A DNA stretch of 64,000 bases from Anisus vortex (GCA_949126835.1 OX421497.1:24245612-24309611); one strand, 5' to 3'. Shown: positions 41,101 to 52,935, counted from the first letter of the stretch. Notes: generated by a model not told the origin, from the sequence alone. Made by a program: numbers and translations.

Positions 41101-44100
41101 ATCTTTTAATGGAAAAGAAGTTTAAATAAATAAAAAACCAACCAGAAGGTGTTCCTTGAATTTTTGTAAACTTCTGACTGCAAGAAACCATTCTCTTAAT
41201 TAATACTGCATCAACAACAGGACAGTCATCTCTTTCAGTTGATAAGTCCATTTGTGATGGACACAGTGAAGCATTTTCTGAATGGTATAAGTAACAAATT
41301 TGGTCAATTGGGCAACAAATATTCTACAACCAAAAATTTAGGGAAAAATGGAGTGTCTTACAAATTTGAAACTTAACAAGGTGTGCTATTTTTTTACTTG
41401 TAGAACCAGATGGTCCCTATTTTGTATAAATGGATTATTTTCTTGTATTCATTGCATTCCTATATGCAATACTTTTTTTACAATAAAAAGCTAAGAATTC
41501 TTATTGAGAAAAGGGGGGAAACAGGGTTGGGTCAATCCAGTGATGCTTTTTCTTGTGCACTCTATACATTACAGACAGCCCATGCATCCAATTGAAGACC
41601 TACACAAGTAAGCACATAATCTTTTATATGCTTTAATAAACAGTACATCTGAAAAGTACAGTTAAACATCATACCTTCTTTTGAAAAACTTTCTCCTGAA
41701 TTATTATAAGATGATGGTGTTGACTGGCTGGTCCTATATCACACACAGAGAAAATCACATTCACTATTATTATAATATCAACAAATAACTTAATTTTAAA
41801 AAAAAAATTTTTTATAGCAAAACATAAGTGGCAAATTTAAGCTTTAATGACTTTTAATAAATCTCATTTTTTAGACTTTCTGCAATCATAAACTTTTATT
41901 TTTACCATAATAAAAAAAATATTTTAAAAAATCTACAAATTTTAATAATATTTAATAAAAAGAGATTTGAAAATATTATCTGAAACACTGTAAGTGCTAT
42001 CCTCTGCTTTTCAATCACCTTCTTCGCTAAATATTTAAGTAGTTCACACTTTCAGTCACCTCTGCATAGTCTATTACCACAATCTTTAATATACATAAAG
42101 GCTTACCGTAAAGCTAGCTGTTCATTGAGTATTTCATGAAATCTTTCCAGATGTTTTATTTCACTATTAGCAAGAACTATATTAAGACCATCTGAAAAAA
42201 AACATATTAAAACCATTATAAAGCCACAATTAAATAAAATAACAACAAAGGACATAAAATGTTAGTGATTTTTTAAGTGTTAACTTTCTATTAAAAGAAA
42301 AGAAATTCAGTTTCTTCTTTAGCACTATTTGAGCTCAATGTCTGTGAAAGCTTGTTCATTATATATGCATTAAGTTGGATGGATTTAAATAACTTCAATC
42401 CATAACTTAAATCAATAGAGAAGAAATCAAGAGAGCAAATAAAAATATGGGCTTGCCAAACACAATGACCCATTGACCAGAATTTGAATATTCAAAGTGG
42501 CTATTGGTCACTCAGCTGCTAAGGATCTGACTTAAACACAGTAAATACTAAATACTATTATAATATTGGACCACTAATACATAGAGATTTAAAACCACTA
42601 TTTAAGACTACACTGATCTTAAGTTGATAGGCATTTATATGCCTTACCTTGTCCTCTATTAGATTCCTGAGATATGATCTCAACATTTGTTCTTTCTTTC
42701 ACATTCTCCCATAGAGCAGCTAATCCTTGATTGACACAAATACTTGATGGATCTGAAAATAAATCAACAATTGAAAAGTATTTTATAAGTTTTGAGATAT
42801 ATAAGCTTAAACATATTATTCGACTTTTTTTTATGAAGAAAAACACAAATTTCTTACTGTTTAGATCCAATTTGTTGACTATGTCTGCAGCAACAACATC
42901 TACCTCTAGTTCACAACTACTTTGTCGTTTCACACTAGCAGGTGAACAAAGTTCACTATAGGTTGTACATTAAAGAGGAAAATTTTTATTACATTAGGCA
43001 TTCAGCATGATTTAATAGGTTACATTGGATGGCATAAAAAAGTTGTATTCATGGCTAGCTAAAATTCAAAAGCATGCACAAATAAGATGTCCATGGGAAG
43101 AGTTCAACAGTTAGATATCACAAGTCTTTTAAAATATAAAAGCAGAAAAACAAATTAAGCAACAACTTATAGATGTGTTTTGCAGAAAAACCTTTTTATT
43201 TAATTTCTTTAGTCACAAAAACATTAACCATACTTACTCTGGAATATTTTCTGCATGCCATATTTTATACAAATTTGATTTGGATAATTGTTTACTACAT
43301 CTAGCTTCTAACAAAGAGGTATTTTTCAAATTCAAGTTTTTATCTGATGAAACTGTAAAAAAACAAAAGCAAAGACAAATTTAGAACAGCCTGTTTCATG
43401 CTGTTGCTGTTTACGTTCAACACTAAAACAAATAATTATTAAAGCTATTTAAGTAGCTGAATAAGCTAAAATTGTATCCAACAATGAACTCATAATTTTA
43501 TGTCCCAACAGTTAGCATCCAACTTTTCAATATATGAAGTCCTTCAAGGCTCTATTATACAATTTATATATTTTATGACTAAGTAATTTTAGTTGTTTTT
43601 TCAATAGCAATAAATCATATACCTGCTACAGGTTTTCTAAATTTGAGAGCTGCAACTGTAATAAAGTTCATCCCATACAGATTGTAGTCAATAAACACCT
43701 AAACAAATATTAATTACAATTAAATATATGCACAAGATTAATCAAACTAAAATAAAGTACACATTAACATTTTTTTAAATGCTACTCTTGGCACAGTCTG
43801 TAAATAAACAATATTAAAAATAAAATGACAAATATAATTTGAAAGAAAAAAAAAAGATTGAGAAAAAAACAACCTTTCTTATATTTACCGTTATATATTC
43901 GCGTATAAGTCGCACTGGTGGATAAGCCACACCCCTAATTTAAGATTTTTTTCTTATATGTTGTCATTGACCCGCGCATAAGACTTCCAGGGGTAACACT
44001 GTTAACTTTTCAAATATGCATACCTGACCTTTTAAACATAAAAGTTACTAAATATTCACCTTGATTTTGGAAATTTTCCTTAAAAAATGGTTTCAATCGT

Positions 44101-47045
44101 GCATAAGGCAAACATAATCAAATAAAGGCAGGGTTTCATTTATTTTAAACAACCGATCAATAGGCCTACAGACATTAGTGAGAAGGGAAAGTAAGGTATC
44201 TGTTTCTTCATCTAAGTCCCTGTCTCTACCCAAGTTCATATCCCTAGGCTATTGTCATACAATAGTGGGTCGACACACAAAAAAAAGTCTTTTGAAGTGA
44301 GTCATTAGACTGAACGTCGCCTATTGGGCAGCACCAGTGACGCGCTAAACAAGTTACCTAATTACCATTAACATTGTTTATTATGATTTCAAGCGCGACC
44401 GTCAATAGCTGTGTTTATTTTTCAACTCTTACATGCAACTAATGAAAAATAAAACACATTGTTGACATTTAACGCGTCCATCGTCCGATTGTAGTGTTGA
44501 AAACATTGCTTAGACATGGCACGGTTTTATCGGAATGCTTAACACAGCCTTATTAGTAGTATGTAGCCTAGAAGCCTAGGCCTGAAGTCCAAAAAACGCA
44601 CCTCATGAGCTACTAGTCTACAAGCTTATAGGCCTACCTACATTAAAGGCCTAGACAGGCTTTCACACATTTACGATTCTTTCCAAACTGTAATTTGCAT
44701 TCAAAAAGCATACAAAAAAAAAATGCCACCTTTAAACTCACACGTCGTTTTGGCAATACAAAATCGACGCAAACGTTCACAAGAAAAGGTGTTGGGTCTA
44801 AAAACCTAAAATATTTGTCCATTTCAATTTCAGTTATATAAATATAGTATATTTACACCTACGAAAGTTTTCAAAATGTAAAATGTAGGCCTACGCATAT
44901 CCTAGTAATTCTACATCACTACAGTCAACAATACAGGTTATGTAGGAAACTTCATGACAGAGTAGTGATGTTTTTCAAAAACAGTGTCGGGTTTATAAGT
45001 CTCACTCCTACTTTTTGTCAAAAATTTTCGGTTAAAAAAAGTGCTGACTTATACGCGGGTATATACGGTGTGCTTTTTTAAATGTACATTGATTCAATTT
45101 AAAAGCAAATCCCTCTTAATAAGTAAGCCAACCATTTCATAAGCATTAGTTTGTCAATGTGTTCAAGTCACCAAATGTACACACATTTTTTTTTAATAGC
45201 ACCATTAATTAGAGCTCATTCTAGAAAAGGAGACTTTAATTTCTCTTTTTAAAAAGTCCACATTTATGAAATGCTGCCATTTATTTTTACAAGTGAACTA
45301 CTTAGTTGTGAAATCAGGTTGTAAAAGAATTTAAAATAAATTAATTTAATTCAATGCAAAGACAAAATAGTGTCATCATAATTTTTATAAATATAGTTTT
45401 AAGATATAGATTTAAAACAAATGTTTCACCTGAAGTGGGTAAGAAATGTGTGAATCATGAGGCTGATAAGGTTTATTCATAACAGCTCCAGCAAGAAGTA
45501 ATTCTGCAGCTCTAAAGAAGAACAAATTATTATTTTAAATTTGTTGGTTTTTATTTAGGTTGTTGTAATTGTAATGATTCTATCTATCTGTATATAAAGA
45601 CAATAGCAAACTATGAGATATATTGGGGTCATCTTTTAAAAAAGGAGAAAACGATGTTTTAAACAATATCACAATTAACTTACTTTTTAACACTGTTGGG
45701 GTTGTAGAAATAAATCTTGAGAAACTGCTCCTCTTCAGGATGATATCCATATATTGGGCTATTAACAGAATGAATTGAATAGTTTAAAACATAACTGATA
45801 TAAACTTTTAATTTTTAACACTGTGCAGAAAAAAGTTAATAAAGCTGCAATAAACTTTCAGACACTAAATGAAATACTCACATTCCAGAAACTATGGATA
45901 TTTTGTAAACATGTTGCAACTTTGAATGAGAAGAACCATTGGCTATATTCAGAGCTCTATCTAGGCTCAGAGCAAACTGCCTAAGAAAGGAATCTTCTGG
46001 CTGTGTCCCATCATATGGCACATAGAGATATGGAAATACACCATGGATGTGCATACATGTTTTCTGACCTTTAGAAAAATCATGATCAATCTATTATTTT
46101 TTATATATATAACATTGAAATAATTATCTGTAGAAGAATTTTTCTAGAGTCAACATCAAATGTATAGCTTTAAATGTGTGTTCATTATGGTTTAAAATCG
46201 TATGCGTCAGGAAAATCTACATAGTTATTTTTAAAAGGCGTTATTTCATACATAATATTTGTTTTTTAAGTCCAACTGAAGAGGTTTGTCTCAAAGTAAC
46301 AAGACTTAAAATAGCCTCATACTGAAGTAACTTTTTGCAAGGGAACAAATTTACAAAGCATGACCCACTAAAATTATATATAGCCCTTTAGTTAAAATTT
46401 AAGAACCAGGTAAAGATTCAAATCATGGCAATAGATTCTAAACACTTGGCAATATGAATTTTTCCTACACAAATGCCAATCAGTTTTTGCTTTTTTGCCA
46501 AAAATTAAACACCTCAAATGGCTATGAGAGTTAAATTTTTCCCCACATAAAAAACTCACACATTTAAGTGTCAATATTGAACTAATTACTTTAAAGTCAT
46601 ATTCAATATTTTGTACAAGTCATTTTATTAGCATTTGGATACTGAATACACATATCAAAATAGTTTGCCTGTTTTATATGAAAACAACCTATTCAGGTGG
46701 TCTTTAAGGTTTCTTTGGCTGATGGTACATATATAAATATTAATGTAAATGTTTTGTAGACCTCTATATATGAATTAGAAATCATCAATTTTTTATCTTA
46801 GCTTAAGTGGCAATTGTCTGGTTTGTTTTTGTTTAAGCCTATTTTTTATGTTTATAAAACTGTTGAATTTTTTAATGACTGTTTGAAAAATAAATGATTT
46901 CCTTGCCTGCTGGTGTAGATCCAAATATTTGTAGCACTGGAATTTGTTTTATGTGTGAATCTCTAAATTCAGAGTGCTCTATGTCTAGGCCCTTTATTGG
47001 AGCAGCCTGGTAATAGTGTGTGGCTACTATACGGAGTGATAACAT
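18541..47045 (-). CDS. REV3L: REV3L, catalytic subunit of DNA polymerase zeta, 4,436 aa in 35 coding exons
   Basis: Exons in gene order: 47045-46907, 46068-45882, 45758-45684, 45511-45430, 43698-43623, 43352-43238, 42955-42858, 42752-42648, 42191-42107, 41733-41675, 41277-41143, 40887-40665, 40528-40398, 40232-31742, 31064-31025, 29997-29751, 28960-28623, 27927-27799, 27439-27090, 25420-25305, 25178-25075, 24748-24633, 24449-24308, 23748-23498, 23269-23212, 23109-23030, 22606-22537, 22422-22205, 22026-21912, 21695-21558, 20890-20700, 20493-20266, 20103-20037, 19143-18982, 18690-18541. The sum is 13,311 nt, every phase matches and no internal stop was met. The start MLSLRIVATHYYQAAP matches the REV3 N-terminus. 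Known role: extends primer ends past DNA lesions in translesion synthesis, working with REV7, REV1 and POLD2/POLD3 in the nucleus. Human REV3L is 3,130 aa; the excess lies mainly in exon 14. Intron 1 uses a GC donor (46906-46905). An acceptor at 47071 suggests an upstream non-coding exon. Confidence 0.95.
19251..19505 (-). repeat. tRNA-derived SINE with A and B boxes, in REV3L intron 33
   Basis: On the minus strand, gtggctgagccgattggct (A-box-like) and tgggttcgaatccttg (B-box match) are spaced as in a tRNA. The body is shared with 13655-13892. This is the most complete of the three copies. The right edge, about 19505, is the head. Confidence 0.82.
20266..27439 (-). CDS. REV3L: REV3L exons 19-32: exonuclease-like and DNA polymerase B core
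   Basis: These exons encode the inactive-exonuclease region and the palm/fingers/thumb. Motif A is LDFQSLYPS (Asp about 3915, exon 24). Motif B is RQLGLKLISNVTYGYT (exon 28). Motif C is VYGDTDS, split over exons 28/29 (about 4082-4087). The KKRYFGYMYE block is in exon 30, and YVIINGSPGLPLIQLVREPL in exon 32. All metal-binding aspartates are intact. Introns of this part hold a tRNA-like element (25755) and a dispersed repeat (26433-26750). Confidence 0.95.
25755..25830 (+). repeat. tRNA-like sequence (probable SINE head) in REV3L intron 19
   Basis: gtggtctagtggttatgact matches a tRNA A-box region and cgcaggttctacatctcc a B box with mismatches, at normal tRNA spacing. Acceptor-stem pairing is not convincing, so a SINE head or tRNA pseudogene is more likely than a functional gene. 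Confidence 0.5.
26433..26750 (-). repeat. Dispersed repeat, copy 2 (REV3L intron 19)
   Basis: Reverse complement of the repeat at 15594-16074. Shared blocks include aaagaccagaactggc, ttgaaatcaattgtcaaaca, aataaccaaggatgcaactc and gatggattgtgaatgtcaga. It is about 150 bp shorter than copy 1. Confidence 0.75.
29148..29230 (+). repeat. tRNA-Arg-like sequence (SINE head or tRNA pseudogene) in REV3L intron 16
   Basis: gcttgctgaatggataacat resembles the A-box side of tRNA-Arg and accgggttcaattctccag a B box, followed by T-rich sequence. It lacks a clean acceptor stem. Confidence 0.5.
29751..31064 (-). CDS. REV3L: REV3L exons 15 (40-nt microexon) and 16 with second REV7-binding motif
   Basis: Exon 15 (31064-31025) is only 40 nt and encodes ERLGRVLKVESKR. 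It aligns with human PREIGGRLLMVETR, and without it the phases of exons 14 and 16 do not match. Exon 16 (29997-29751) aligns with the human segment around the second REV7-binding motif and contains VTLLPVTGPPRRSQVQQLLL. Both MAD2L2-binding motifs known in vertebrate REV3L therefore appear to be present. Intron 15 contains a MITE (30188-30796). Confidence 0.85.
30188..30796. mobile_element. MITE with about 45-bp inverted ends in REV3L intron 15
   Basis: The left end (atcactgatctataaaaaga with flanks) matches the complement of the right end over about 45 bp with few mismatches. The atcactgat motif recurs internally. A TTA next to both inner boundaries (30193 and 30786) may be a 3-bp target duplication as used by PIF/Harbinger elements. 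No coding capacity. Confidence 0.7.
31742..40232 (-). CDS. REV3L: REV3L giant exon 14 (8,491 nt, about 2,830 aa, mostly disordered)
   Basis: One uninterrupted frame from acceptor 40232 to donor 31742. In order it holds: QSY-rich low-complexity stretches (about 39540-39790, 38400-38480, 37020-37110); a basic conserved block (KFHLGEEARKRRINIVRMHP, near 37750); a block resembling the DUF4683 region of REV3L (GVHYVIVGKFKGHQAMLVKL, near 36300); a 10-aa tandem repeat (35491-35700); Lys/Arg-rich NLS-like patches (near 34250-34400); and, near its end, CIKICPFKAPPTCQ (about 31840-31885). The last fits the REV7/MAD2L2-binding consensus (hydrophobic pair, then P, then PP). Human REV3L also has one dominant exon, but of roughly half this size. 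The length of open frame leaves no doubt that it is coding. Confidence 0.93.
35491..35700 (-). repeat. 30-bp coding tandem repeat, 7 units, in REV3L exon 14
   Basis: Seven exact-phase 30-bp units encode the 10-residue repeat DKIRNSVYEG, with N/T, E/V and G/W substitutions, at about residues 2015-2084. Flanking sequence carries weaker half-units. The unit length keeps the frame. The repeat has an acidic, a basic and a Tyr position in each copy. I know of no function. Confidence 0.92.
40398..47045 (-). CDS. REV3L: REV3L N-terminal exons 1-13 (N-terminal palm-associated domain)
   Basis: These exons encode about 503 residues. Conserved blocks matching REV3 include HIHGVFPYLYVPYDG (exon 2), MNKPYQPHDSHISYPLQ (exon 4), FIDYNLYGMNFITVAALKFR (exon 5) and CELEVDVVAADIVNKL (exon 7). 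These belong to the B-family N-terminal fold. Exons 9-13 are poorly conserved, acidic and Ser/Thr-rich, as expected for the disordered linker that begins here. Intron 4 carries MITE copy B. Confidence 0.9.
43886..45070 (+). mobile_element. MITE with CCGTATATAC-type ends, copy B (1.18 kb), in REV3L intron 4
   Basis: Starts TA|ccgttatatattcgcgtata and ends gcgggtatatacgg at 45068. It is collinear with copy C (48720-49899) over its whole length at moderate divergence; the right TA is mutated to TG. No transposase frame. Confidence 0.8.
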
Positions 47046-48484
47046 GCTTGATTCAAGCTATCCAGCCACACTGAAGAACAAATGCACCTTTGTTTCCAGT
47101 AAATACCTAAAAAAGAATTATGTTTAAATAGGCCATTAATTTGTAAAATCACTCAAAAGTGTAAAAAAATTACTATTAATATTATTCAAATAAATTATTT
47201 TAATTACATTATATTAAAGAAGTCTAGCAATTCTGTTGACATTGATCGATTCAATTATGAGGAATTTATGTCAATTATATTCTTAAGCCCATATTAAACA
47301 ATCTGTCAGAATTCCCAAACATCTACTTTTTTTAACGAAAGCCTGCAAATATTTTATTTTCGGATAGAATTTTAAATTTCATTTTTCTAATGAGTCAATG
47401 ACAAAAAAGTGGCATTTATAAAGACATGATTTACTTACTATACACAAGAACAACCAATTCCAGTAATAATGAGACTAACATTTATTCAATCAGCTTGTCA
47501 GTATTTAAATTTTTAAATTGTATGCCCACAAGAGTTTGAATAGAGTAATACCAATAAAAACTTTGTTTTAAGCAATGCTAAAACAGATATGGTAATGCTA
47601 CAGACTGCAGTGATAATGGAGTGATTATAAGCTATGTGCTGTGTATAACGCTCAGAATGTCAGCCTGGTCACTGGATCTAATATTATCCTCTGCAGGTCA
47701 TTAAGCTTTCATTTAAATTGTGTATAGACATTGTAGACTTAAAACTTTGGCTTTGCAACATGTTTATTAAAGATAGATATATTCTACATCTGCCAGCTTG
47801 GTGTAAGGGTAATAATTGTGGTGTGTCAGTTTGTGCTCGTGACGTCATGAGTCATGATATTAGGTGTGCAATGTGTATCCAACGTCTTATATGCTACCCA
47901 AATAACAAGAGAATGGGAGAAAACAACAAACACCAGTTAAACAAAACAATTATTAGACTATGTCCAGTCATTTGTGCATAGGGTTTATTGGTGTTTTATA
48001 ATGCATATATGTTCAGAAAATGAATGTAGTCCTACCGTAGGCATACTTAAAGAATAGAAACACGCAACTGACTCCTACGCCTGTTTTATACTCGCATAAA
48101 CCCTCCACCCGCTGGCATATGGTGTTAAGTTATATTATTTATCATTATTATGTCTAGTCTTTGGTGCATAAAAATCACTGTTATGTACACACACAACCGT
48201 TTATGTATTTTAGAACTGTGTGTTATAATCATTAAAAAAAATTCTGGGCATAACTTATGTGCATGTCTCTGTGCATAACATCTACCTAAGAATAAGGGAT
48301 AATAGTATTTAACTCATAATATCAATCAAATTATTATAAAAAGTCAAACACTAACTTTACACAAATTGTCTTTTACCTTTTTAAACTAATGATTTTTAAT
48401 TATTTACCAAATTGAAAGACTGTCATGGTCGTCATGGATGAAGTAAGAAAGGCAGGCTACCAATTTTAGTAGCTTTAATTTAGT

Positions 48485-48612
48485 TACCATATAATCGTGA
48501 GTATTTATATAAGCTGCACCTATTTATAAGTTGCAGGTATACTTGGAAGGTGAAAAACTAGTAAAATTGAACTTCACATGTATAAGATGCACTCAAAAAA
48601 TTCTATATGGTG
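48485..48612 (+). repeat. Degenerate fragment of the CCGTATATAC MITE family
   Basis: taatcgtgagtatttatata, agctgcacctatttataag and ttgcaggtatac are diverged copies of the left-end repeats of copy C, which starts about 110 bp downstream. Probably the remnant of an older insertion. Confidence 0.5.
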
Positions 48613-48719
48613 TAGGCTAACTGTATAACTTCTTAATCCATATTTTTATTTTTCATTGTTGCTATTTGTGAATTTTATTTATTTGTCATATGAAAGATCA
48701 AATAGGCCTATCAGCAATA

Positions 48720-49899
48720 TACCGTATATACTCGCGTATAAGTCGCACCGGTGTATAAGTCGCACCCCTAGTTTAAGATTTTTTTTCTTATATGTTGTCA
48801 TTGACCCGCGCATAAGTCGCACCCCGACTTCCTGGGTTGCAATGCCTTTTAATATGTAAAAGATGCATACCTTTTAAACATGAAAGTTACTAGATATTCT
48901 ACCTAATTTGGATGCTGTCCTTAAAAAATGGTTTTAATCGTGGCTAAGTCAAACATAATCAAATAAAGGCAGGGCTTCATTTATTTTAAACAACCGATCA
49001 ATAGGCCTACAGATATTATCATTAGTGAGATGGGAAAGTAAGGTATCTGTTTTTTCATCTAAGTAGCTTTCCCTACTCAAGTTTCTATCCCTATAGTAAC
49101 ACTACACACAAAAAAGTCTTTGAAGTACGTCATTAGACTCAATGTCGCCTAGACTGGAGAGTGGGAGGCGCCGGCATTTATGACGCGCTATACATGTGTC
49201 CTAATTACGATTAACATTGTTTGTAATGATTTCAAGTGCCAAATAATAAGCTGTATTTTTTTTCAACTCTTACATGTAACTAATGAAAAATAAAACACAC
49301 TATTGACATTGCACGCGTCCATCTGCCCATCGTAGTTTTGGAAACATTGCCTAGACATGACGCGTTTTTGTTGGAATGCTCAACACTGCCTTATTAGTAG
49401 GCTATAGCCTATAAGCCTAGACCTTATGTAGGCCCTACTAAATAAAACGCATCTTAAGCTTATAGGCCTACCTACATTATAGGCCTAGACAGGCTTTCAC
49501 ACATTTACGATTTTTTCCATACTGTAATTTGCGTTCCATAAGCCTATTAAAAAATGCCGCCTTTAAACTTACGCTACGTTTCGGCAATACAAAATCAGTT
49601 CAAAAGAAAAGCCGGGGGGGGGGGGTCAGAAAAACCTTAGATATTTGTCGATTTCAATTTTAGTTATATAAAGATAGTAATATTTACACCAACGAAAGTT
49701 TTCTAAATGTAAAATGTATGCCTACAGCATATCCTACATCACTAAGGTCAACTATACGGGTTATGTAGGAAACTGTATGACAGAGTAGTGATGTTTTTCG
49801 AACTTTTCAAAAACAGTGTTGGGTGTATAAGTCGCGCCCCTACTTATTGTCGAAATTTTCGGTAAAAAAAGTGCGACTTATACGCGAGTATATACGGTA
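48720..49899 (+). mobile_element. MITE with CCGTATATAC ends and TA target duplication, copy C (1.18 kb)
   Basis: The element spans 48722-49897 between TA at 48720-48721 and 49898-49899. The ends are near-perfect inverted repeats (ccgtatatactcgcgtataa) and each is followed by a second gtataagtcgcacc copy, giving a double subterminal repeat. A poly(G) run lies near 49613. This is the best preserved copy. Non-coding. Confidence 0.85.
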
Positions 49900-52019
49900 A
49901 TATATATTATAGTTATTTAAGTCATTTTAAAGGCTTTAAGCCAAGGCCAAGGATCCAAATTTAATAAGAAAGTTATTAAGTGTGCTGACTTTCCAATATT
50001 TCAAAATTAATAATTCAAAGATCAGAAATTTGTTTAGTCTCAATGTTACCGATGCTACAAAACTACAGCAAAAGAGCATAGAAACACACGATATTGATTA
50101 AAGTTGTTACTTTTGTCATAAAATGTACAAATATGAATAAGTGAATATGCTGCTTTATATTATTTTGTACTTTTATGTTTTTAATTAATTAATTTTCCAC
50201 CCGTAAGTCTTTAGGCCTTGACGTAAAATACAAACAGACAAATTGGCGACTTTGTTGGGCGTAACAGGGTCACGGATAAGAAACGTTTTGGAAATGCTTA
50301 CCTACAGTATGTTGATATAAAGTGTCTGAAATAACCGGCGTTATTTTGTCGAAGTTATTTCAGTGTTTTTTTCTCTTTATTTTTTAGTCTTACAGTAATG
50401 CTTACCGTAGCCTACAAGTCATTTTCAGTTGATATCTGAATCTAGGAACAAAAACTATTTTTTTTTTATGTACACAATATATAAGCAACACACCTTTCTT
50501 GATTTCAAGATTTTAAGGTAGGCTAACTCATATTAACTTTGCATATATTAATATTATATCAATTATACTTATATATCATTGTCATTATGATCAATCATAT
50601 TTATAGCCTAATACCTAATACAGTAATTATAATAAGCTATAACTATAAGTTCTATAAGTATAAGGCATCAAGCAAAAATTATTATTATATTAATAATTTT
50701 TAAGACAACCAGTCAACCACTGTCCACCAGCATCAGCATGCACTGTTATATAGCCTAGGCCTAATTAAATTAATTAGGCCTCTAGAAATATTATAATAGT
50801 CTATAACTATAGTCTATTATAGTCTATAGTGACTCTATAGTATAGTGTATAGGCTTACTATAGTACTATACTATAGTACTATAGTTTTATTTTGAAAAAA
50901 TTAAACAGTGTTTGAAAAAAAATACATTAAAAAATTAAAAAAATAGGCAGGCCTATACAATCAGTTTTGAATCAGCCCTTTCACTGAATATCACTATCTT
51001 AACTGTCATCTTAAGATGATCTTAAGTATCTTTCAAAATTCAAAACACATCACTTGACATCACGAATGATCACTGTCATCCCTTCTTTGTTGTGAAACTC
51101 CACAAATTTCAGTTCAAAATAAATTAAATCAGGGTGTCTAAGATGTCTAATAATTGCGATTTCATTATTTAATAAAAATTACAACAAAAAACAATAATAA
51201 ATTCTTACATTTTTTGGTTATTTACCATTCACCAGAACACCTGTTTAAAGCTGTACACACAGACCTACTCTACTCAACTTTCACTAGTTAGCGAGTCTAG
51301 CCTAGGCCTAGTGTAGATAGCCCAGTGCCTGTGGACTAAATTTAGTATTTAAAAATACTGATATCTTCTGGTTACATGATTAATGAGTAATATAGCAGGC
51401 TATTCAATAGTGCTTTACGTGTTCCTTTGCAAATATACGGCAAATCGTATATTTATTTAGTAATTTCCAATGCGTAAAAATTACTTATACATTACTGAAC
51501 AATAAAATCCAACATGAACATTAAAGAGCGCCACCTTGAGGCTATTTCTGTCTGTGATGCCAACTAATAATGAAAGTGGCTTACATTTACATGTAGGTCT
51601 AGCCTAGTTGACGTCTACTGAATTGCAAAATGATGGAAGGGCTTATATTGGAGTTGGATTCGAGTCTGTTATCATACATGTTTTTTTGTGGCATCGCATA
51701 TATATTGGTTCTATTGGTTCGGTTCTATTTTATTTTTTTATGAAAGTTTTTTTTATTTTGCATATTATATGCAGGATGAGGACTGATTTATTTCCTTTAA
51801 TTGCTTACGTCTTTCTGTCTGCGTAGTTATTGCCAACTACGCTAGAATATTGATTGACTGTGGCTCTAGCTCTCTTATAATATTCGCTGTTTCTAATAGG
51901 CTACCAGTGTAGAGCCTGCACAGCTTGGCGCCAGGCGTATCAGTCTCCTAATGCCGCTGTATGGATATCGATATGTTCGGCTGCTGTATGGGTATCGCTA
52001 TGTTATACCGCTAAAAAAT

Positions 52020-52437
52020 ATATGTGAACATCAACATAGCTCTACAATGGATCCCATGACATATCGACATACAAGGCAACGAAAAAGCTGACAGACTTGC
52101 TAGAAATGGAGCTAACACGGACCAATATGAAAGACATGCCAGCTATAACACAGTATGCAAATGGAAGAAAAATAAATGTACAAAGCCCAACAAACAAGAC
52201 AACATAAAGCCCCCCCCCCCCCCCCCCCCCCAAAGAGCAATGCACTATATATTCCAGTTGAGAACAGGACATATAGCACTCAAATCACACCTAAAAAGAA
52301 TAAAACCAACTCACCCACCTAACGGCAGACATTGCCCCTGCTCACAAGAAACTGTGGACTACTTCTTGCTTGAACGCCCTGAGCTAACCTACCTCATATA
52401 CACTCTTCCCCCCTCCCTCAACCTACCTTTACCAACA
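52020..52437 (+). pseudogene. LINE (non-LTR retrotransposon) remnant: RNase H domain and C-terminal Cys/His region
   Basis: Frames on the plus strand read HIDIQGNEKADRLARNGAN (52062-52120), the conserved end of an RNase H domain, and then FQLRTGHIALKSHLKRI ... CPCSQETVDYFLLERPEL (52248-52390), the region typical of the C-terminus of I/Jockey/CR1-like LINEs. The expected Gly in the WIPGH motif is a TGA stop at 52053-52055. A poly(C) run at about 52211-52232 separates the two parts, and frames shift. The copy is dead. Confidence 0.8.
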
Positions 52438-52829
52438 CACTATAACAGGCCCAGGGTCGGTAACCTTTTTATCCGAGAGAACCATGGTCACCACATATTT
52501 TGAAAAGTAATTCTGTGAGAGCCATACATTATGTTTAAAATTAAAAATTTAAAGTTTTCCCTTTAATTAGGCCTACAATGAATGCAGGGTTGCTATTTTT
52601 CTGTCTTTTAGGTCAGCGGAGTTTATCCCCTTACCACTTCTGATGCTGAGCTGCAGTAGACTTAAGCTCATTTGTAGAGTGAAATATTGATATGCAATTA
52701 ATATGTAGATCAAAGGAGTCTAAAGATACATTTTTGTTATATTCGAACATTTGTCTGCGAGCCAGATGCAGCCATCAATAGAGCTACATCTGGCTCGCGA
52801 GCCATAGGTTCCCGACCCCTGCACTATAA
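52438..52829. mobile_element. hAT-type MITE nested in the LINE, perfect 8-bp target duplication
   Basis: cactataa occurs at 52438-52445 and 52822-52829. The right end on the complement begins caggggtcgggaacctatgg, and the left end begins caggcccagggtcggtaacc. Internal gctcgcgagcc and agagctacatctggctc are typical of non-autonomous hAT families of this type. 376 bp, non-coding. Confidence 0.88.
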
Positions 52830-52935
52830 TATAGCAATATGGAACAAACAAAAATGACATGTAAATGTGTTTGTCTGGCATTGACTGCAAGAGAGCAAAC
52901 ATCTCTGCAGACTGGCTAACAGAAGAAGAAAAATC
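52830..52935 (+). pseudogene. 3' continuation of the LINE remnant
   Basis: Sequence after the hAT insertion continues the LINE side (atatagcaatatggaacaaa ... agactggctaacagaagaag). The interpretation rests on the target duplication showing that 52437 and 52830 were once adjacent. The 3' limit is uncertain. Confidence 0.5.

Larger units (their letters stand above)
47046..52019. other. Intergenic region upstream of REV3L
   Basis: 47046-47075 is REV3L 5' UTR ending at a possible splice acceptor (47071), so a non-coding first exon and promoter probably lie further upstream but cannot be placed. A degenerate and an intact MITE copy occupy 48485-49899. 50800-50890 is a palindromic tract of actatagt-type repeats. 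No convincing coding exon was seen. Confidence 0.55.

Noticed and set aside
50800..50890. Possible regulatory palindrome of ctatag/actatagt repeats
   Set aside because: Low-complexity AT-rich palindromic tract with no flanking structure to support a function.
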